64,000 bases of DNA from Gammaproteobacteria bacterium (GTDB lineage Bacteria; Pseudomonadota; Gammaproteobacteria; Burkholderiales; Burkholderiaceae_B): positions 338,502 through 402,501 of the forward strand of contig JAHIXK010000002.1 of assembly GCA_018815245.1 (NCBI GenBank), given 5' to 3'. This document shows, piece after piece, positions 1 through 9,388 of the stretch (its first letter is position 1; each line of letters begins with the position of its first letter). The position numbers and the translations under genes are program-made. The notes under the pieces are model-generated. The model was not told the origin of the DNA. It worked only from the letters and a program-made list of their open reading frames with translations, and made no database searches.

Positions 1-872
1 GAAAAACAATTCTTGCCGCCGCCGAAAAAGGGGCTGTGTCCGATCAAGCCCCCATTCAAACGGGGCTTGTGTCCGCGACACTTCGAAAACAAGACACCGA
101 ACTGGCGTCGCTTACCTGGAATTTTCACGCCAACTACGCGGTTCTGAGCGAGTACAAACGCACAGAAACCCGGTTCGAAGGCGCCGATGACAACAGCACC
201 GCCCTGCTGAACGGGTTGAATCGAGACGATCAGTCCAGCTACATCGGCCTGGCTTATCGACCGGCCTCTGGCAGTTCATCGGCAATTCTGCTCAAACAAT
301 CCAGCGGCTTCTTTCCATCGCGGCAAATCATTGGACCAGGACAAACCGTATCCAACAACTTTGATCAATCAGAAGTTGAATGGCTGACCCGTTGGAATTA
401 CTCAAAAATCACGATGCTGACCCTGTCACTTTCTTCGGTGGACAGACAGCATGATGAACTTCCACAAAGAGACTTTTCGGGCACCAACTACCGGGTCGCA
501 GTGCGTTATGAACCAACGGTGAAAACAAGTTTTGACCTGATGGTGGCCAAGCAGATCGTGGGGGTGTCAGATGCCACCAACTCGGATGCACTGGCCAAAC
601 AACTGGGCTTGGGCATGCAAATGGAATTGACCAGCAAGCTATTTCTTCAACTGGGCTACATGCCACAGAATTTGCAGTTCAACGGCACCGACGGATTCAG
701 CACCGTGCCCCGCACGGAACGCCTGAAAGAGAGTCGCATCGGGCTTGAATTCCAGATGGACCCGAGGTTGAAGCTGGGGGCAAACCTGCGCCAGCGAGAC
801 AGGGACAGTTCCCTGCCCAACTTGGATTACTCGGCACACTCGATGAACGTATTCGTGAAGTATGAACATTGA
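1..872 (+). CDS. EpsL-like outer-membrane beta-barrel protein of exopolysaccharide locus (5' end cut by window)
   Basis: The reading frame is open from the first bases of the window (codons in phase with position 3), so the gene starts upstream; the GTG at 36 is probably internal. The roughly 289 visible residues alternate polar and hydrophobic positions with many aromatic girdle residues, as in an outer-membrane barrel, and lack inner-membrane segments. It stops 67 bases before the secreted export protein gene. The following EpsE, EpsF and EpsG homologues make EpsL, the porin-like protein of the same type of locus, the best guess. It would sit in the outer membrane and help export polymer. 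The family call rests on context more than on motifs. Confidence 0.6.
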   Translation, partial: KTILAAAEKGAVSDQAPIQTGLVSATLRKQDTELASLTWNFHANYAVLSEYKRTETRFEGADDNSTALLNGLNRDDQSSYIGLAYRPASGSSSAILLKQSSGFFPSRQIIGPGQTVSNNFDQSEVEWLTRWNYSKITMLTLSLSSVDRQHDELPQRDFSGTNYRVAVRYEPTVKTSFDLMVAKQIVGVSDATNSDALAKQLGLGMQMELTSKLFLQLGYMPQNLQFNGTDGFSTVPRTERLKESRIGLEFQMDPRLKLGANLRQRDRDSSLPNLDYSAHSMNVFVKYEH

Positions 873-939
873 CACACCATGGCCTTGCACCCACACAAAC
901 ACCACACCTGTTTTACAGGCTGAAAGGAGGAACCCAACG

Positions 940-1755
940 ATGAACCGGATCTTATTTTTAATCGTACTTCTTGTCACACTGACCCCCGTCCATGCAAACG
1001 AGCAGGGCGAGGACTACCGCCTCGGTGGTGGCGACCTGATCAGGGTCAGCGTTTTTCAAAATTCTGATTTCGACGGGGACCGGCGCGTGTCCGAGAACGG
1101 GGAAATTACCTTCCCCTTGGTTGGTGCCGTGTCAGTGGGTGACCTCACTGTTCGGCAAGCCGAGATGGCCATTGCAAAACGCCTGAGCGATGGCAAATTT
1201 GTTGTAAGCCCCCAAGTCTCCATTTTGCCGCTTGAAATGCGAAGTTCCCAAATTGCAGTTCTTGGTTTTGTTACAAAGCCCGGCCGTTACGCACTGGACT
1301 CGCGAAACACAAGGCTGACAGACGCACTTAGCCTGGCAGGTGGAATCATCCAGTCTGCCCCTGCTGTCAGCCTCAACGGTGGCGACATCGTTGTAATCAA
1401 GGGTAAGCGCGAAGGCAAACCGTTTCAGAAATCAGTTGATCTGCGGGAAATATTCCTGCAGGGCAATGATTCGCTGGATGTGTATGTGCGCGGTGGTGAC
1501 ACGATCTACGTAGACAAGGCTCCCCAGTACTACGTATACGGAGAAGTGCAGCGGCCGGGTGTGTACAAGATCGAAGCAAACATGACTGTCAGGCAGGCAC
1601 TGGCGCAGGCGGGCGGGCTAACGCCCCGCGGCTCCCAACAGGGCATTCGGATTTACAGGAAAGACAACACTGGCAAGGAAGTCGTGATCGCACCCGATCT
1701 TGATCAGCCCCTGCTGGACAACGACACTTTGTTTTTTAAGCAAAGCTTTTTCTAA
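940..1755 (+). CDS. epsE: Polysaccharide export protein, EpsE/Wza family (periplasmic, SLBB domains)
   Basis: 271 residues. The start at 940 has an AAAGGAGG ribosome binding site at 923-930 and opens a signal peptide (MNRILFLIVLLVTLTPVHA). Then comes a poly-export domain starting at YRLGGGDLIRVSVF, and two SLBB-like repeats opening IAVLGFVTKPGRY and YYVYGEVQRPGVY. There is no lipobox cysteine, so unlike Wza it is probably not acylated. It should form or gate the periplasmic part of the polysaccharide export channel and work with the chain-length protein encoded 23 bases downstream. An in-frame ATG at 862 overlaps the previous gene and would put an improbable leader in front of the signal peptide. 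Confidence 0.88.
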   Translation: MNRILFLIVLLVTLTPVHANEQGEDYRLGGGDLIRVSVFQNSDFDGDRRVSENGEITFPLVGAVSVGDLTVRQAEMAIAKRLSDGKFVVSPQVSILPLEMRSSQIAVLGFVTKPGRYALDSRNTRLTDALSLAGGIIQSAPAVSLNGGDIVVIKGKREGKPFQKSVDLREIFLQGNDSLDVYVRGGDTIYVDKAPQYYVYGEVQRPGVYKIEANMTVRQALAQAGGLTPRGSQQGIRIYRKDNTGKEVVIAPDLDQPLLDNDTLFFKQSFF

Positions 1756-1778
1756 TCTCGACAAGCAGGACAAGACCC

Positions 1779-3161
1779 ATGACCCTTGAGCAACTACTTT
1801 TGATTTTCAAGGCCCGCATTCGAGTCACGCTGCTTACCTTGTGCATTGTGGTAACGGGTGCACTGGTGACCAGCTTTTTGTTGCCCGATGAGTACAAAGC
1901 AGACGCCACACTGGTGGTGGATGTGCGATCACCGGATGCAGGACTGGCCAACGCAGGGCTTCCTTTCACATCACCGGCCTACATGAACACCCAGGCGGAA
2001 TTGGCTGCCTCCGGGCGGGTGATTGAACAGACAATTTCGCTACTTGACCTTCGAAACAACGAGGATTTGCAAGCTGAATGGGAAAATATCGGCGAGAACA
2101 GACCCGACTTCGGGCTATGGCTGGCTGCGCACGTCAAAAAAAGCGTGAAGGTTTCTCCGGGCAAAGAAAGCAACTCCCTTAACATTACGGCGCTGAGCAA
2201 TACCCCACAGCTTGCTGCCGATTTGGCCAATGGCATCGCCCAGGCTTACATCAACACCTCCAGCGACATGAACACCGCACCGGCCAAAGCCTACACGAAA
2301 ATGTATGAAGAGCAGCTTCAGGAAGCGCGTGAAGAACTGATCGAGGCACAGAAAAAATTGTCTGAATTTCAAAAAGAGCGTGCAATCGTCATTGCGACCG
2401 ACGATCAGATTGATGTGGAAAATGCAAGGCTGGCTGAACTATCAAGTGCCCTGACGCAGGCCCAAAGCAAGCGTGCAGAACAGGCTGGGCGGGCAAGCAG
2501 CTCGGGTGAACAGGGATTGCTGCAAGACCTTGGCAGCAATACGGTTCTCAATACAATGAGAACACAACTTCAACAAAAACAATCCGCACTGGCTGAAGCG
2601 TCCTCAAGAATTGGCAGTAATCACCCGGAGTACATCCGCCTGAAAGCCGAAGTGGACGCACTGCAAAACAGTGTTGACACCGAGATCCGTCGAAGCAATG
2701 CAACTCTGCAGGCCAATGCACGAGCATCCGCCTCCCAGGAAGCATCCATTCGAAATGCACTGGAAGCACAGCGGGCGACAATTCTGAAGCTTGCAGAAAA
2801 CCGCGATTCGGCAGCCACATTGCAACGCGACCTGGAGGCAGCGAAAAAGCAGTTCGAACTGCTGTCTTCACGAACCAGCATGTCGGAAATTTCCAGCAAA
2901 CAAACCACCGCCAATACCTTTCTGGTAAGTGAGGCAAGTGTCCCAACCCGACCACGCACCCCGGGAATGCTGATAATCGGGGGCATTGCCTCCCTGTTTG
3001 GTCTGTTGCTTGGCCTGGCCCTTTCCTGCGCCATGGAATTTCTCGATCACCGCGTGCGTTCCACATCCGATCTACGCTCGATGGGTATTCCTGCACTTGC
3101 CAAGATTTCCACAAACCGTACAAACCGTGGAATGCGTCAACTGAATTACACCCAAAGGTGA
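1779..3161 (+). CDS. epsF: Chain-length determinant protein EpsF (Wzz/PCP family, inner membrane)
   Basis: 460 residues. One membrane segment lies near residues 15-35 and a second near 398-420. The large periplasmic part between them contains long helical coiled-coil stretches (about 180-345), the usual PCP co-polymerase layout. The C-terminal cytoplasmic tail is short and has no ATPase domain, so the kinase partner is the separate next gene. The role is to set polymer length and link the polymerase to the export channel. AGGA at 1767-1770 precedes the ATG. The stop codon overlaps an alternative GTG start of the next gene (GTGA at 3158-3161), pointing to coupled translation. Confidence 0.88.
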   Translation: MTLEQLLLIFKARIRVTLLTLCIVVTGALVTSFLLPDEYKADATLVVDVRSPDAGLANAGLPFTSPAYMNTQAELAASGRVIEQTISLLDLRNNEDLQAEWENIGENRPDFGLWLAAHVKKSVKVSPGKESNSLNITALSNTPQLAADLANGIAQAYINTSSDMNTAPAKAYTKMYEEQLQEAREELIEAQKKLSEFQKERAIVIATDDQIDVENARLAELSSALTQAQSKRAEQAGRASSSGEQGLLQDLGSNTVLNTMRTQLQQKQSALAEASSRIGSNHPEYIRLKAEVDALQNSVDTEIRRSNATLQANARASASQEASIRNALEAQRATILKLAENRDSAATLQRDLEAAKKQFELLSSRTSMSEISSKQTTANTFLVSEASVPTRPRTPGMLIIGGIASLFGLLLGLALSCAMEFLDHRVRSTSDLRSMGIPALAKISTNRTNRGMRQLNYTQR

Positions 3162-3169
3162 ACCGCACC

Positions 3170-4057
3170 ATGAAAGTCAGAAACAATCTAGAAACCCCGC
3201 AGATTACCCATCTGGAAGACGATACCGATCAGTCGATTGGACACATTCTGGTGAGATCTGGACGGCTTAGCCCAGAGGCCGCCGAGGAAATACATCGCAG
3301 GCAAAAAGACAATGGTCTTTTGTTCGGTGAAACGGGTATTGCGATGGGCCTGCTCAGCCGGGAAGACGTCGAGTTTGCAATCGCCACGCAATTTGACTAC
3401 TCGGTTCTCAAGAGAGGCAGCAGCAAGATTTCCGAAGATCTTGCGACAGCCTATGACCCCTTCGGCTCCGCAGCGGAGGCATTTCGGGAATTGCGTACCG
3501 AGTTATTGCTGGGCTGGTATGAAGCCGATGAGAATGCAAAAATTCTGTCCGTCATCAGTGCGCGACGCGGCGAAGGCCGCAGTTACGTTGCGGCGAATCT
3601 GGCAGTGTCATTTTCCCAACTTGGACTCAAAACCCTTTTGGTCGACACCGATTTTCGCAATGCCAGGCTACACGCATACTTTGGCGTGCCCAACCGTCGC
3701 GGGCTGTCCTCCCTGCTTCAAAACAAAAGTACATTCAACTTTTTTCTGCCCGTGAATGGCATACGCAATCTTTTTATTCTGCCTTCAGGGCCCTTGCCGC
3801 CCAACCCGCAGGAACTGCTTTCACAGGGTGCCTTTGCGGATTTGCTGGCCGAATTCACCAATTACTTCGACATCCTTATTCTAGACACCCCTGCGGCACT
3901 GATTTATTCCGACGCAGCCACTGTCGCCAAGCGATCCCATGCTTCCATCGTGGTGGCACGGCAAGACCACACCAAAGCTGAGGAACTTACACACCTGAGT
4001 GACAACATGCACCGGCACGGCGGAAAAGTTCTGGGATCGGTTTTGCTGGACTTTTAA
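3170..4057 (+). CDS. epsG: Chain-length regulator ATPase EpsG (BY-kinase-like P-loop protein)
   Basis: 295 residues from the ATG at 3170, with AAAGG about 10 bases before it; a GTG at 3158 overlapping the epsF stop is the alternative. The N-terminal about 80 residues form a small helical domain resembling those of type II secretion and pilus ATPases. The P-loop ATPase follows, with Walker A RRGEGRS near residue 135, Walker A' LLVDTDFRN near 160 and Walker B ILILDTPA. The usual P-loop lysine is arginine. There is no C-terminal tyrosine cluster, unlike Wzc or CapB. It should act in the cytoplasm with EpsF to control polymer assembly; whether it phosphorylates tyrosine is not clear. Confidence 0.83.
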   Translation: MKVRNNLETPQITHLEDDTDQSIGHILVRSGRLSPEAAEEIHRRQKDNGLLFGETGIAMGLLSREDVEFAIATQFDYSVLKRGSSKISEDLATAYDPFGSAAEAFRELRTELLLGWYEADENAKILSVISARRGEGRSYVAANLAVSFSQLGLKTLLVDTDFRNARLHAYFGVPNRRGLSSLLQNKSTFNFFLPVNGIRNLFILPSGPLPPNPQELLSQGAFADLLAEFTNYFDILILDTPAALIYSDAATVAKRSHASIVVARQDHTKAEELTHLSDNMHRHGGKVLGSVLLDF

Positions 4058-4066
4058 ATACGACAG

Positions 4067-5443
4067 ATGAATTCAGCAACACATTCAAACCAAATTTTAT
4101 ATGGACTGGGCCTGATCACCGGGGTCGCGGCCCTGTTGCTGTTTGGTGCGGCAGTGGGCTTGTACGCGAACAAATTTGGCGAACACCTGGTATTGATGCT
4201 CGGGACGCCCTTGCTGATTCCGCTTGGCCTGTTGCTGTTTGTGAATCCGCGTTTGTTGTTTTATGTGTTGATCGGCACACGCTGTGCACTTGACCCGATT
4301 CTGGAATCGGCGCGATTTTCATCCAGCTTCGGCCTGGGCGCATTACTCAACATGCTGCTGGTCGCCTGTGCTGTGATGATATCCATTCAAGGCGACAAGG
4401 CCAGGCTGAAGCAAAGCGTGTTGTTGTGGGCGCTTCCGATTCTGGTGATGATTTTCGGCGTCACCTATGCACCCGATCCCCTTGCAGCACTGAAACGCCT
4501 GATTGCCTTCATCAGCTATTTTTCGGTCTTCACTGTTGGCATGATTCTGTTCGAAGAAAAAAAGCTGCGCACCCTGCTTCGGGTTGTCGTGATGTCCTCT
4601 GCGTTGCCAATTGCTGTTGGCCTGTACCAACTCTCCACGGGCTCACTGGCCGCTGAAGGGCGACTGGCCGCCACGTTTACCCACCCCAACATTTTTGCCT
4701 TTTATTGTTTGCTGGTCCTGATTGCGCTGGTCTACCTGCGAAGAACATCCGCAGGCCCGGGCGAGAGCGAACCCGGACGCCTGGAATCCGCAACACACTC
4801 CGTATTGTTTGTATTGCTGCTGGTATCGATCGTGCTGACCCAAACACGCAGTGCCTGGGTGGCGCTGACTTTGATTGCACTAACCTACTGCGTGGTGTTT
4901 TCCAGAAAAACCTTGCTGTGGCTGCTCCTTGGTCTGTTGCTCGCAGCGCTGACCCCAGAAGTTCAGGAACGCATTGTTGATTTGTTCAGTGGCAACGAGG
5001 TGGCGAACTACGGCAAGCTCAACTCGTTTGCATGGCGGCAATACATCTGGGAAAGCGGCCTTAACTGGATGAATAGTTCGCGTTATTTGCTGGGATACGG
5101 GATCGGCGGTTTTTATCATTACTCCCCCGAGTTTTTCCCGCTTTCCGGCGGCACCCACTACGGCGCCCACAATGTGTTTGTTGAACGCTTTTTCGACGGC
5201 GGGGTATTGGCAGTCGGCGTATTTGCGATCTTCTTTCTGGCCCAAATACGAAAGGCATTCGTTTTGATCCGGCACGACCATTTCACCGCGCTGGTTTTTC
5301 TTGGAATGATTCTGTCCTATCTCACCTTGAATGCGTCTGACAACGTGGTCGACTACCTGGCCTACAATTGGTACTACTGGGCTGTGGCGGGGGCTTTCTA
5401 TGCAGCGGCCTGCCAGGCCACATCAAGCCGTCTTCGCTCATGA
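4067..5443 (+). CDS. O-antigen ligase/polymerase family membrane protein (Wzy-like)
   Basis: 458 residues, about 11-12 hydrophobic segments. A large periplasmic loop contains the family features: TQTRSAWVA before it, then LLGYGIGGFYHY and GAHNVFVERFFDGG (about residues 345-385). The family includes Wzy polymerases and WaaL ligases. Beside a flippase and chain-length proteins, polymerase is the more likely job: joining lipid-linked repeat units at the outer face of the inner membrane. The stop codon overlaps the next start (ATGA at 5440-5443). Substrate cannot be deduced. Confidence 0.82.
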   Translation: MNSATHSNQILYGLGLITGVAALLLFGAAVGLYANKFGEHLVLMLGTPLLIPLGLLLFVNPRLLFYVLIGTRCALDPILESARFSSSFGLGALLNMLLVACAVMISIQGDKARLKQSVLLWALPILVMIFGVTYAPDPLAALKRLIAFISYFSVFTVGMILFEEKKLRTLLRVVVMSSALPIAVGLYQLSTGSLAAEGRLAATFTHPNIFAFYCLLVLIALVYLRRTSAGPGESEPGRLESATHSVLFVLLLVSIVLTQTRSAWVALTLIALTYCVVFSRKTLLWLLLGLLLAALTPEVQERIVDLFSGNEVANYGKLNSFAWRQYIWESGLNWMNSSRYLLGYGIGGFYHYSPEFFPLSGGTHYGAHNVFVERFFDGGVLAVGVFAIFFLAQIRKAFVLIRHDHFTALVFLGMILSYLTLNASDNVVDYLAYNWYYWAVAGAFYAAACQATSSRLRS

Positions 5444-6927
5444 ACGCAAAATCACTTCGCGGTGCCTACCTGATGGTGGCAGGCAAAGGATTGTCTGCGC
5501 TGATCGGCTTGGCCAGCATGCTAATCCTGGCCCGATTACTGGAGCCCGAGGATTATGGCCTGGTGGTACTGGTCGAGGCCGCGCTCACCTTGCTGGCAGC
5601 GGTCACTGAACTTCAGATGGTGTCTGTACTCATCCACCTTCCCAAGGTGGACGACGAACACTTCAGCACCACGTGGACCCTGAACCTGATCCGCGCATTT
5701 GTCCTGTGTTCACTGGTTGTCCTGATCGCGCCGGGTATCGCCGAGTTCTACGATGACCCCCGCCTGGTGGACATCGCATACGTATCCAGTCTTTCACTGT
5801 TTCTCGGTGCAATGCTCAACCCGAAAATGGCCTTGCTGGTCCGCGACCTTGATTTCAAGAAAGAGTTTTTACTCGGGCTTAGCCAGAAAGTTGCAGGCTT
5901 TGTGGTGACCGTAATCGTTGCTTACCAGTTGCGGAACTACTGGGCTTTGGTGTTGGGCACCTTGGCCACGCAAGTCTGCGGGCTGGTGGTTTCGTATTGG
6001 TGCTACCCGTTCAAACCTGCGCTCACATTGAGCAAAGTGCGTGAACTCTGGGGATTTTCCATGTGGCTTTCGCTGGCCAATTTTGTAAAAACACTGAACA
6101 TCAAGCTGGATCAATTTGTGGTCGGTAAAATGTTCAACCCCAGCGTCACAGGTGTGTATTCTCTGGCCACGCGCCTGTCCACCGTGTTGTTTACCGACAC
6201 GCTGGGTGCAGCGCTTCGCGTGGTGTCGCCCAGCCTTCGCGAGCACACCCACAACCCCCTTGAATTGAACAAGGCCTACCTGAAAACACAAAGCCTGGTC
6301 ACCCTGATATTTTTACCGGTGGCCAGCATCACCAGCGCACTGGCTTCACCGTTGATTGATTTGGCACTGGGGCCAAAATGGATTGACGTCATTGATGTGT
6401 TCCGTGTGCTGGTGCTCGCTTTGTGCCTGGAAGCCATCGGCGGCGTTGGCCTGTCGGTGGTAATGGCCACATTGAACACACGACTTGCCTTTTATCGAAA
6501 CCTGGTATCCATTGCAGGCCGCGCCGCTTTCATGGGCATCGGGCTTTACGCCGGTGGCTTTTATGGTTTGCTGCTTGGACGCGCCGCCTCGGCCTTGCTC
6601 GACCTCTTGCTGTACTTCGCCATTGCAGGAAAAGTGACCGGCCTTTCTGTTCGAAAACAACTGTGGCTGAACTGGCGCACCGTGCTGTCATGTGCACTTG
6701 TTTACCCGGTGCTGTATGCCTTGCAAACCCCACCCTGGCCATTAATTGGCAATTCCAGCCTGCTGCAAGCCTTCTGGTTGCTCGCCATGATTGGCGCGGG
6801 GATGCTAATGCAAATGTGTGTACAGGGCTTGCTTTGGATTCTCAGCAACAGGCCCGACAGCATTGAACCAATTTTTCTAGCCTACCTGAAAAGCAAATTT
6901 ATTCACAAGGGAATGCGAAGCGCATGA
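5440..6927 (+). CDS. Polysaccharide flippase, MOP superfamily (Wzx-like)
   Basis: 495 residues from the ATG at 5440, which overlaps the stop of the ligase gene by four bases; an in-frame ATG at 5368 lies deep in that gene and is not favoured. About 12-14 hydrophobic helices begin with LRGAYLMVAGKGLSALIGL, followed by ILARLLEPEDYGLVVLVEA, the N-terminal pattern of polysaccharide flippases. It should turn undecaprenyl-linked repeat units to the periplasmic side for the polymerase encoded just before it. It overlaps the next gene by ATGA (6924-6927). Confidence 0.86.
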   Translation: MNAKSLRGAYLMVAGKGLSALIGLASMLILARLLEPEDYGLVVLVEAALTLLAAVTELQMVSVLIHLPKVDDEHFSTTWTLNLIRAFVLCSLVVLIAPGIAEFYDDPRLVDIAYVSSLSLFLGAMLNPKMALLVRDLDFKKEFLLGLSQKVAGFVVTVIVAYQLRNYWALVLGTLATQVCGLVVSYWCYPFKPALTLSKVRELWGFSMWLSLANFVKTLNIKLDQFVVGKMFNPSVTGVYSLATRLSTVLFTDTLGAALRVVSPSLREHTHNPLELNKAYLKTQSLVTLIFLPVASITSALASPLIDLALGPKWIDVIDVFRVLVLALCLEAIGGVGLSVVMATLNTRLAFYRNLVSIAGRAAFMGIGLYAGGFYGLLLGRAASALLDLLLYFAIAGKVTGLSVRKQLWLNWRTVLSCALVYPVLYALQTPPWPLIGNSSLLQAFWLLAMIGAGMLMQMCVQGLLWILSNRPDSIEPIFLAYLKSKFIHKGMRSA

Positions 6928-8168
6928 ACACGAACAAAGTTGCCTACCTGATCAACCAATATCCCAAAGTAAGCCATACATTCATTCGGCGAGAGATTCT
7001 TGCGCTCGAATCTTTGGGGCTTCAAGTCAGTCGGCTTTCAGTACGGGGTTGGGACAACCCCGTTGCAGACCCCATTGATGAAACCGAGCGGCAAAAAACC
7101 TTTTATTTGCTTCAGAACGGCGTGTTCGATCTTGTGCGCGCAAGCGTTGCCGTGTTTACCGAACGGCCCTTACTTTTCTTGAAAGCCCTTCGAGCCGCTT
7201 TTTCCATGGGTATTCGAGCCGATCGCCCTGTGCCTTTTCACCTGATGTACCTGCTGGAAGCCTGCAAGGCATTGCAATGGCTGCGCAAACAAAACATTGG
7301 GCATGTGCACGCGCACTTTGGTGCCAATTCCACCGAGGTGGCGATGATGATTCGCCTGCTAGGTGGCCCCACCTACAGTTTCACTGTGCATGGGCCTGAA
7401 GAATTTGACAAACCGGAATTCATTGGACTGGGCACAAAAGTTGAGCATTGTGCCTTTGTCGTGGCCATCACATCCTATTGCCGCAGCCAGATTTACCGCT
7501 GGATTCCGCAAACCATCTGGAACAAAGTCAAGGTAGTACGCTGTGGCATCGAACCGGATTTTCACCGCGATTTGCCCGATGCATTTCCCGGCGAACCACG
7601 ACTTGTCTGCGTAGGGCGTTTATGTGAACAGAAAGGGCAGCTGATTTTACTGGCCGCAGCCGCAAGGCTGAAAGAACAAGGGGTCGACTTGCAACTGGTG
7701 CTGGCTGGCGACGGAGAAATGCGCCCGGAAATTGAGCGACAAATCGACCAACTGAACCTTCGCAACAACGTGCAAATTACAGGCTGGATCAGCAGCGAGC
7801 AAGTGCGGGAAGAGATATTGAAATCACGGGCAATGGTGTTGCCCAGTTTTGCGGAAGGCCTGCCGGTTGTGGTGATGGAAGCCATGGCATTGAGGCGCCC
7901 TGTTATCAGCACCTACATTGCGGGCATGCCCGAACTGGTGATACCCGGTGTGAACGGATTCTTGTGCCCGGCAGGCGACGTGAATGAATTGGCAATGCTT
8001 ATGGAAACTTGCCTGAAGGCAGACGAAGGCACACTGCGCGAACTTGGAGACAATGCACAGCGCGCTGTGCTTGAACAACATCACATCCTGACCGAGGCAG
8101 GCAAACTGGCCGCGCTGTTTACAACGCTGCTCCGTCCAGAACAGACCGCTGGGGGTAAAGCACCGTGA
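6924..8168 (+). CDS. Glycosyltransferase family 4 (GT-B fold)
   Basis: 414 residues. The N-terminal half opens with AYLINQYPKVSHTFIRREI, the pattern seen in WcaL/EpsD-type transferases. The C-terminal nucleotide-sugar half has VCVGRLCEQKG and the E-x7-E element in FAEGLPVVVMEAMA. It is predicted to be cytoplasmic or membrane-associated and to add one sugar to the lipid-linked repeat unit. The donor sugar is unknown. It overlaps the flippase gene before it (ATGA) and the GT2 gene after it (GTGA, 8165-8168). Confidence 0.87.
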   Translation: MNTNKVAYLINQYPKVSHTFIRREILALESLGLQVSRLSVRGWDNPVADPIDETERQKTFYLLQNGVFDLVRASVAVFTERPLLFLKALRAAFSMGIRADRPVPFHLMYLLEACKALQWLRKQNIGHVHAHFGANSTEVAMMIRLLGGPTYSFTVHGPEEFDKPEFIGLGTKVEHCAFVVAITSYCRSQIYRWIPQTIWNKVKVVRCGIEPDFHRDLPDAFPGEPRLVCVGRLCEQKGQLILLAAAARLKEQGVDLQLVLAGDGEMRPEIERQIDQLNLRNNVQITGWISSEQVREEILKSRAMVLPSFAEGLPVVVMEAMALRRPVISTYIAGMPELVIPGVNGFLCPAGDVNELAMLMETCLKADEGTLRELGDNAQRAVLEQHHILTEAGKLAALFTTLLRPEQTAGGKAP

Positions 8169-9361
8169 CGTTGATCCTGAACATGCTGATTTCCCTGCCC
8201 GCCCTCTTGCTGACCCTGCTCGCGCTGTGGTTTGGCATGCAAGTTGTGGCGGCCTGTTTGCCGGGAAGAGCGCCAACCCGTGACAATGCAACAGCATGCG
8301 GGCGGCTTGCTGTTCTTATCCCGGCCCACAACGAATCAACCAACATGATTCCCACCTTGCGTGCAGTTCACTCACAGGGCCTTGCGGGATTGCGTGTTCT
8401 TGTGGTGGCTGACAACTGCAGTGACGATACGGCGCAAGTGGCAAAAAACGAAGGGGCCGAGGTAATCGAGCGAAGCGACCCCACGCGGCGCGGCAAAGGC
8501 TATGCCCTTGATTTTGGAATTCAACATTTGAAGGCAGCCCCCCCCGACACTGTCATCGTAATGGATGCCGATTGCTTGCCAGCGCCCGGCGCAATGGCTC
8601 GCATGGTTGAACTGGCCACACAAACACAGCGCCCGGTTCAGGCGCTTTACCTGATGAACAACCCAAACCAACCCACAGTGAAATCGAGAATTGCAGAGTT
8701 CGCGTGGCTGGTCAAAAACCACGTGCGTGCACGCGGCCTTCATTGGTTTGGGCTTCCCTGTCAGCTGACAGGATCCGGCATGGCCTTTCCTTGGCACGTA
8801 TTGCAAGGAGTGCCGTTGGCCACCGGCGAAATTGTGGAAGACATGAAACTGGGAATCACATTGGCTGCCCGCGGCTACGCACCTGTATTTTGTGAACAGG
8901 CGATGGTCAGCAGCACATTCCCTGCCAACGATGAAGGAGTCCGTTCGCAGCGCAAGCGCTGGGAACACGGTCACCTCGCAATCATCTGGAACGAAGGCTT
9001 GCCCAATTTGGGCAGGGCATTGCTGAACCGAGACCAAAACCTGTTGTTCATGGCCCTGGACCTTTGCATTCCGCCCCTGGCTTTGTTGGTCATGATGAAC
9101 ATGGTGTGGCTGATTGTGGCCAGTATTTATTGGGCGTGGCTTGGCAGCGCATGGGCACTGACAATCAGCTTAATTGGCATGTTGATAACAGCCGCTTCAG
9201 TTACCTTGGCCTGGTACAAATTTGGCAGATCTGTAGTGACTGGCACCGACATGCTGCGGGTGCCCATTTACATGCTGTCCAAACTGTCGGTGTATGCTGG
9301 TTTTCTGTTTCGAAGACAAACTACCTGGGTTCGCTCCAAACGCGACAACGAACCCAAATAG
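8165..9361 (+). CDS. Glycosyltransferase family 2, processive/cellulose-synthase-like membrane enzyme
   Basis: 398 residues, GTG start overlapping the previous stop by four bases. One N-terminal membrane segment is followed by a GT-A domain with VLIPAHNES, DNCSDDT, the metal-binding DADC, an ED pair in GEIVEDMKLG and the QRKRWEHG acceptor motif. Three to four membrane segments follow. This layout resembles membrane GT2 enzymes such as cellulose, hyaluronan or poly-GlcNAc synthases, but context suggests a repeat-unit transferase. It is the last rightward gene of the locus; a hairpin at 9362-9382 follows directly. Confidence 0.86.
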   Translation: MTLILNMLISLPALLLTLLALWFGMQVVAACLPGRAPTRDNATACGRLAVLIPAHNESTNMIPTLRAVHSQGLAGLRVLVVADNCSDDTAQVAKNEGAEVIERSDPTRRGKGYALDFGIQHLKAAPPDTVIVMDADCLPAPGAMARMVELATQTQRPVQALYLMNNPNQPTVKSRIAEFAWLVKNHVRARGLHWFGLPCQLTGSGMAFPWHVLQGVPLATGEIVEDMKLGITLAARGYAPVFCEQAMVSSTFPANDEGVRSQRKRWEHGHLAIIWNEGLPNLGRALLNRDQNLLFMALDLCIPPLALLVMMNMVWLIVASIYWAWLGSAWALTISLIGMLITAASVTLAWYKFGRSVVTGTDMLRVPIYMLSKLSVYAGFLFRRQTTWVRSKRDNEPK

Positions 9362-9382
9362 CACCCTGTTGAACACAGGGTG
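9362..9382. terminator. Hairpin between convergent genes (end of polysaccharide operon)
   Basis: CACCCTGT and ACAGGGTG form an 8-bp stem with a five-base loop, starting at the base after the GT2 stop codon and ending six bases before the convergent secreted-protein gene. There is no long T run on either side, so it may work as a modest bidirectional terminator or as a 3'-end stabiliser. Confidence 0.6.
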
Positions 9383-9388
9383 ACTTCA

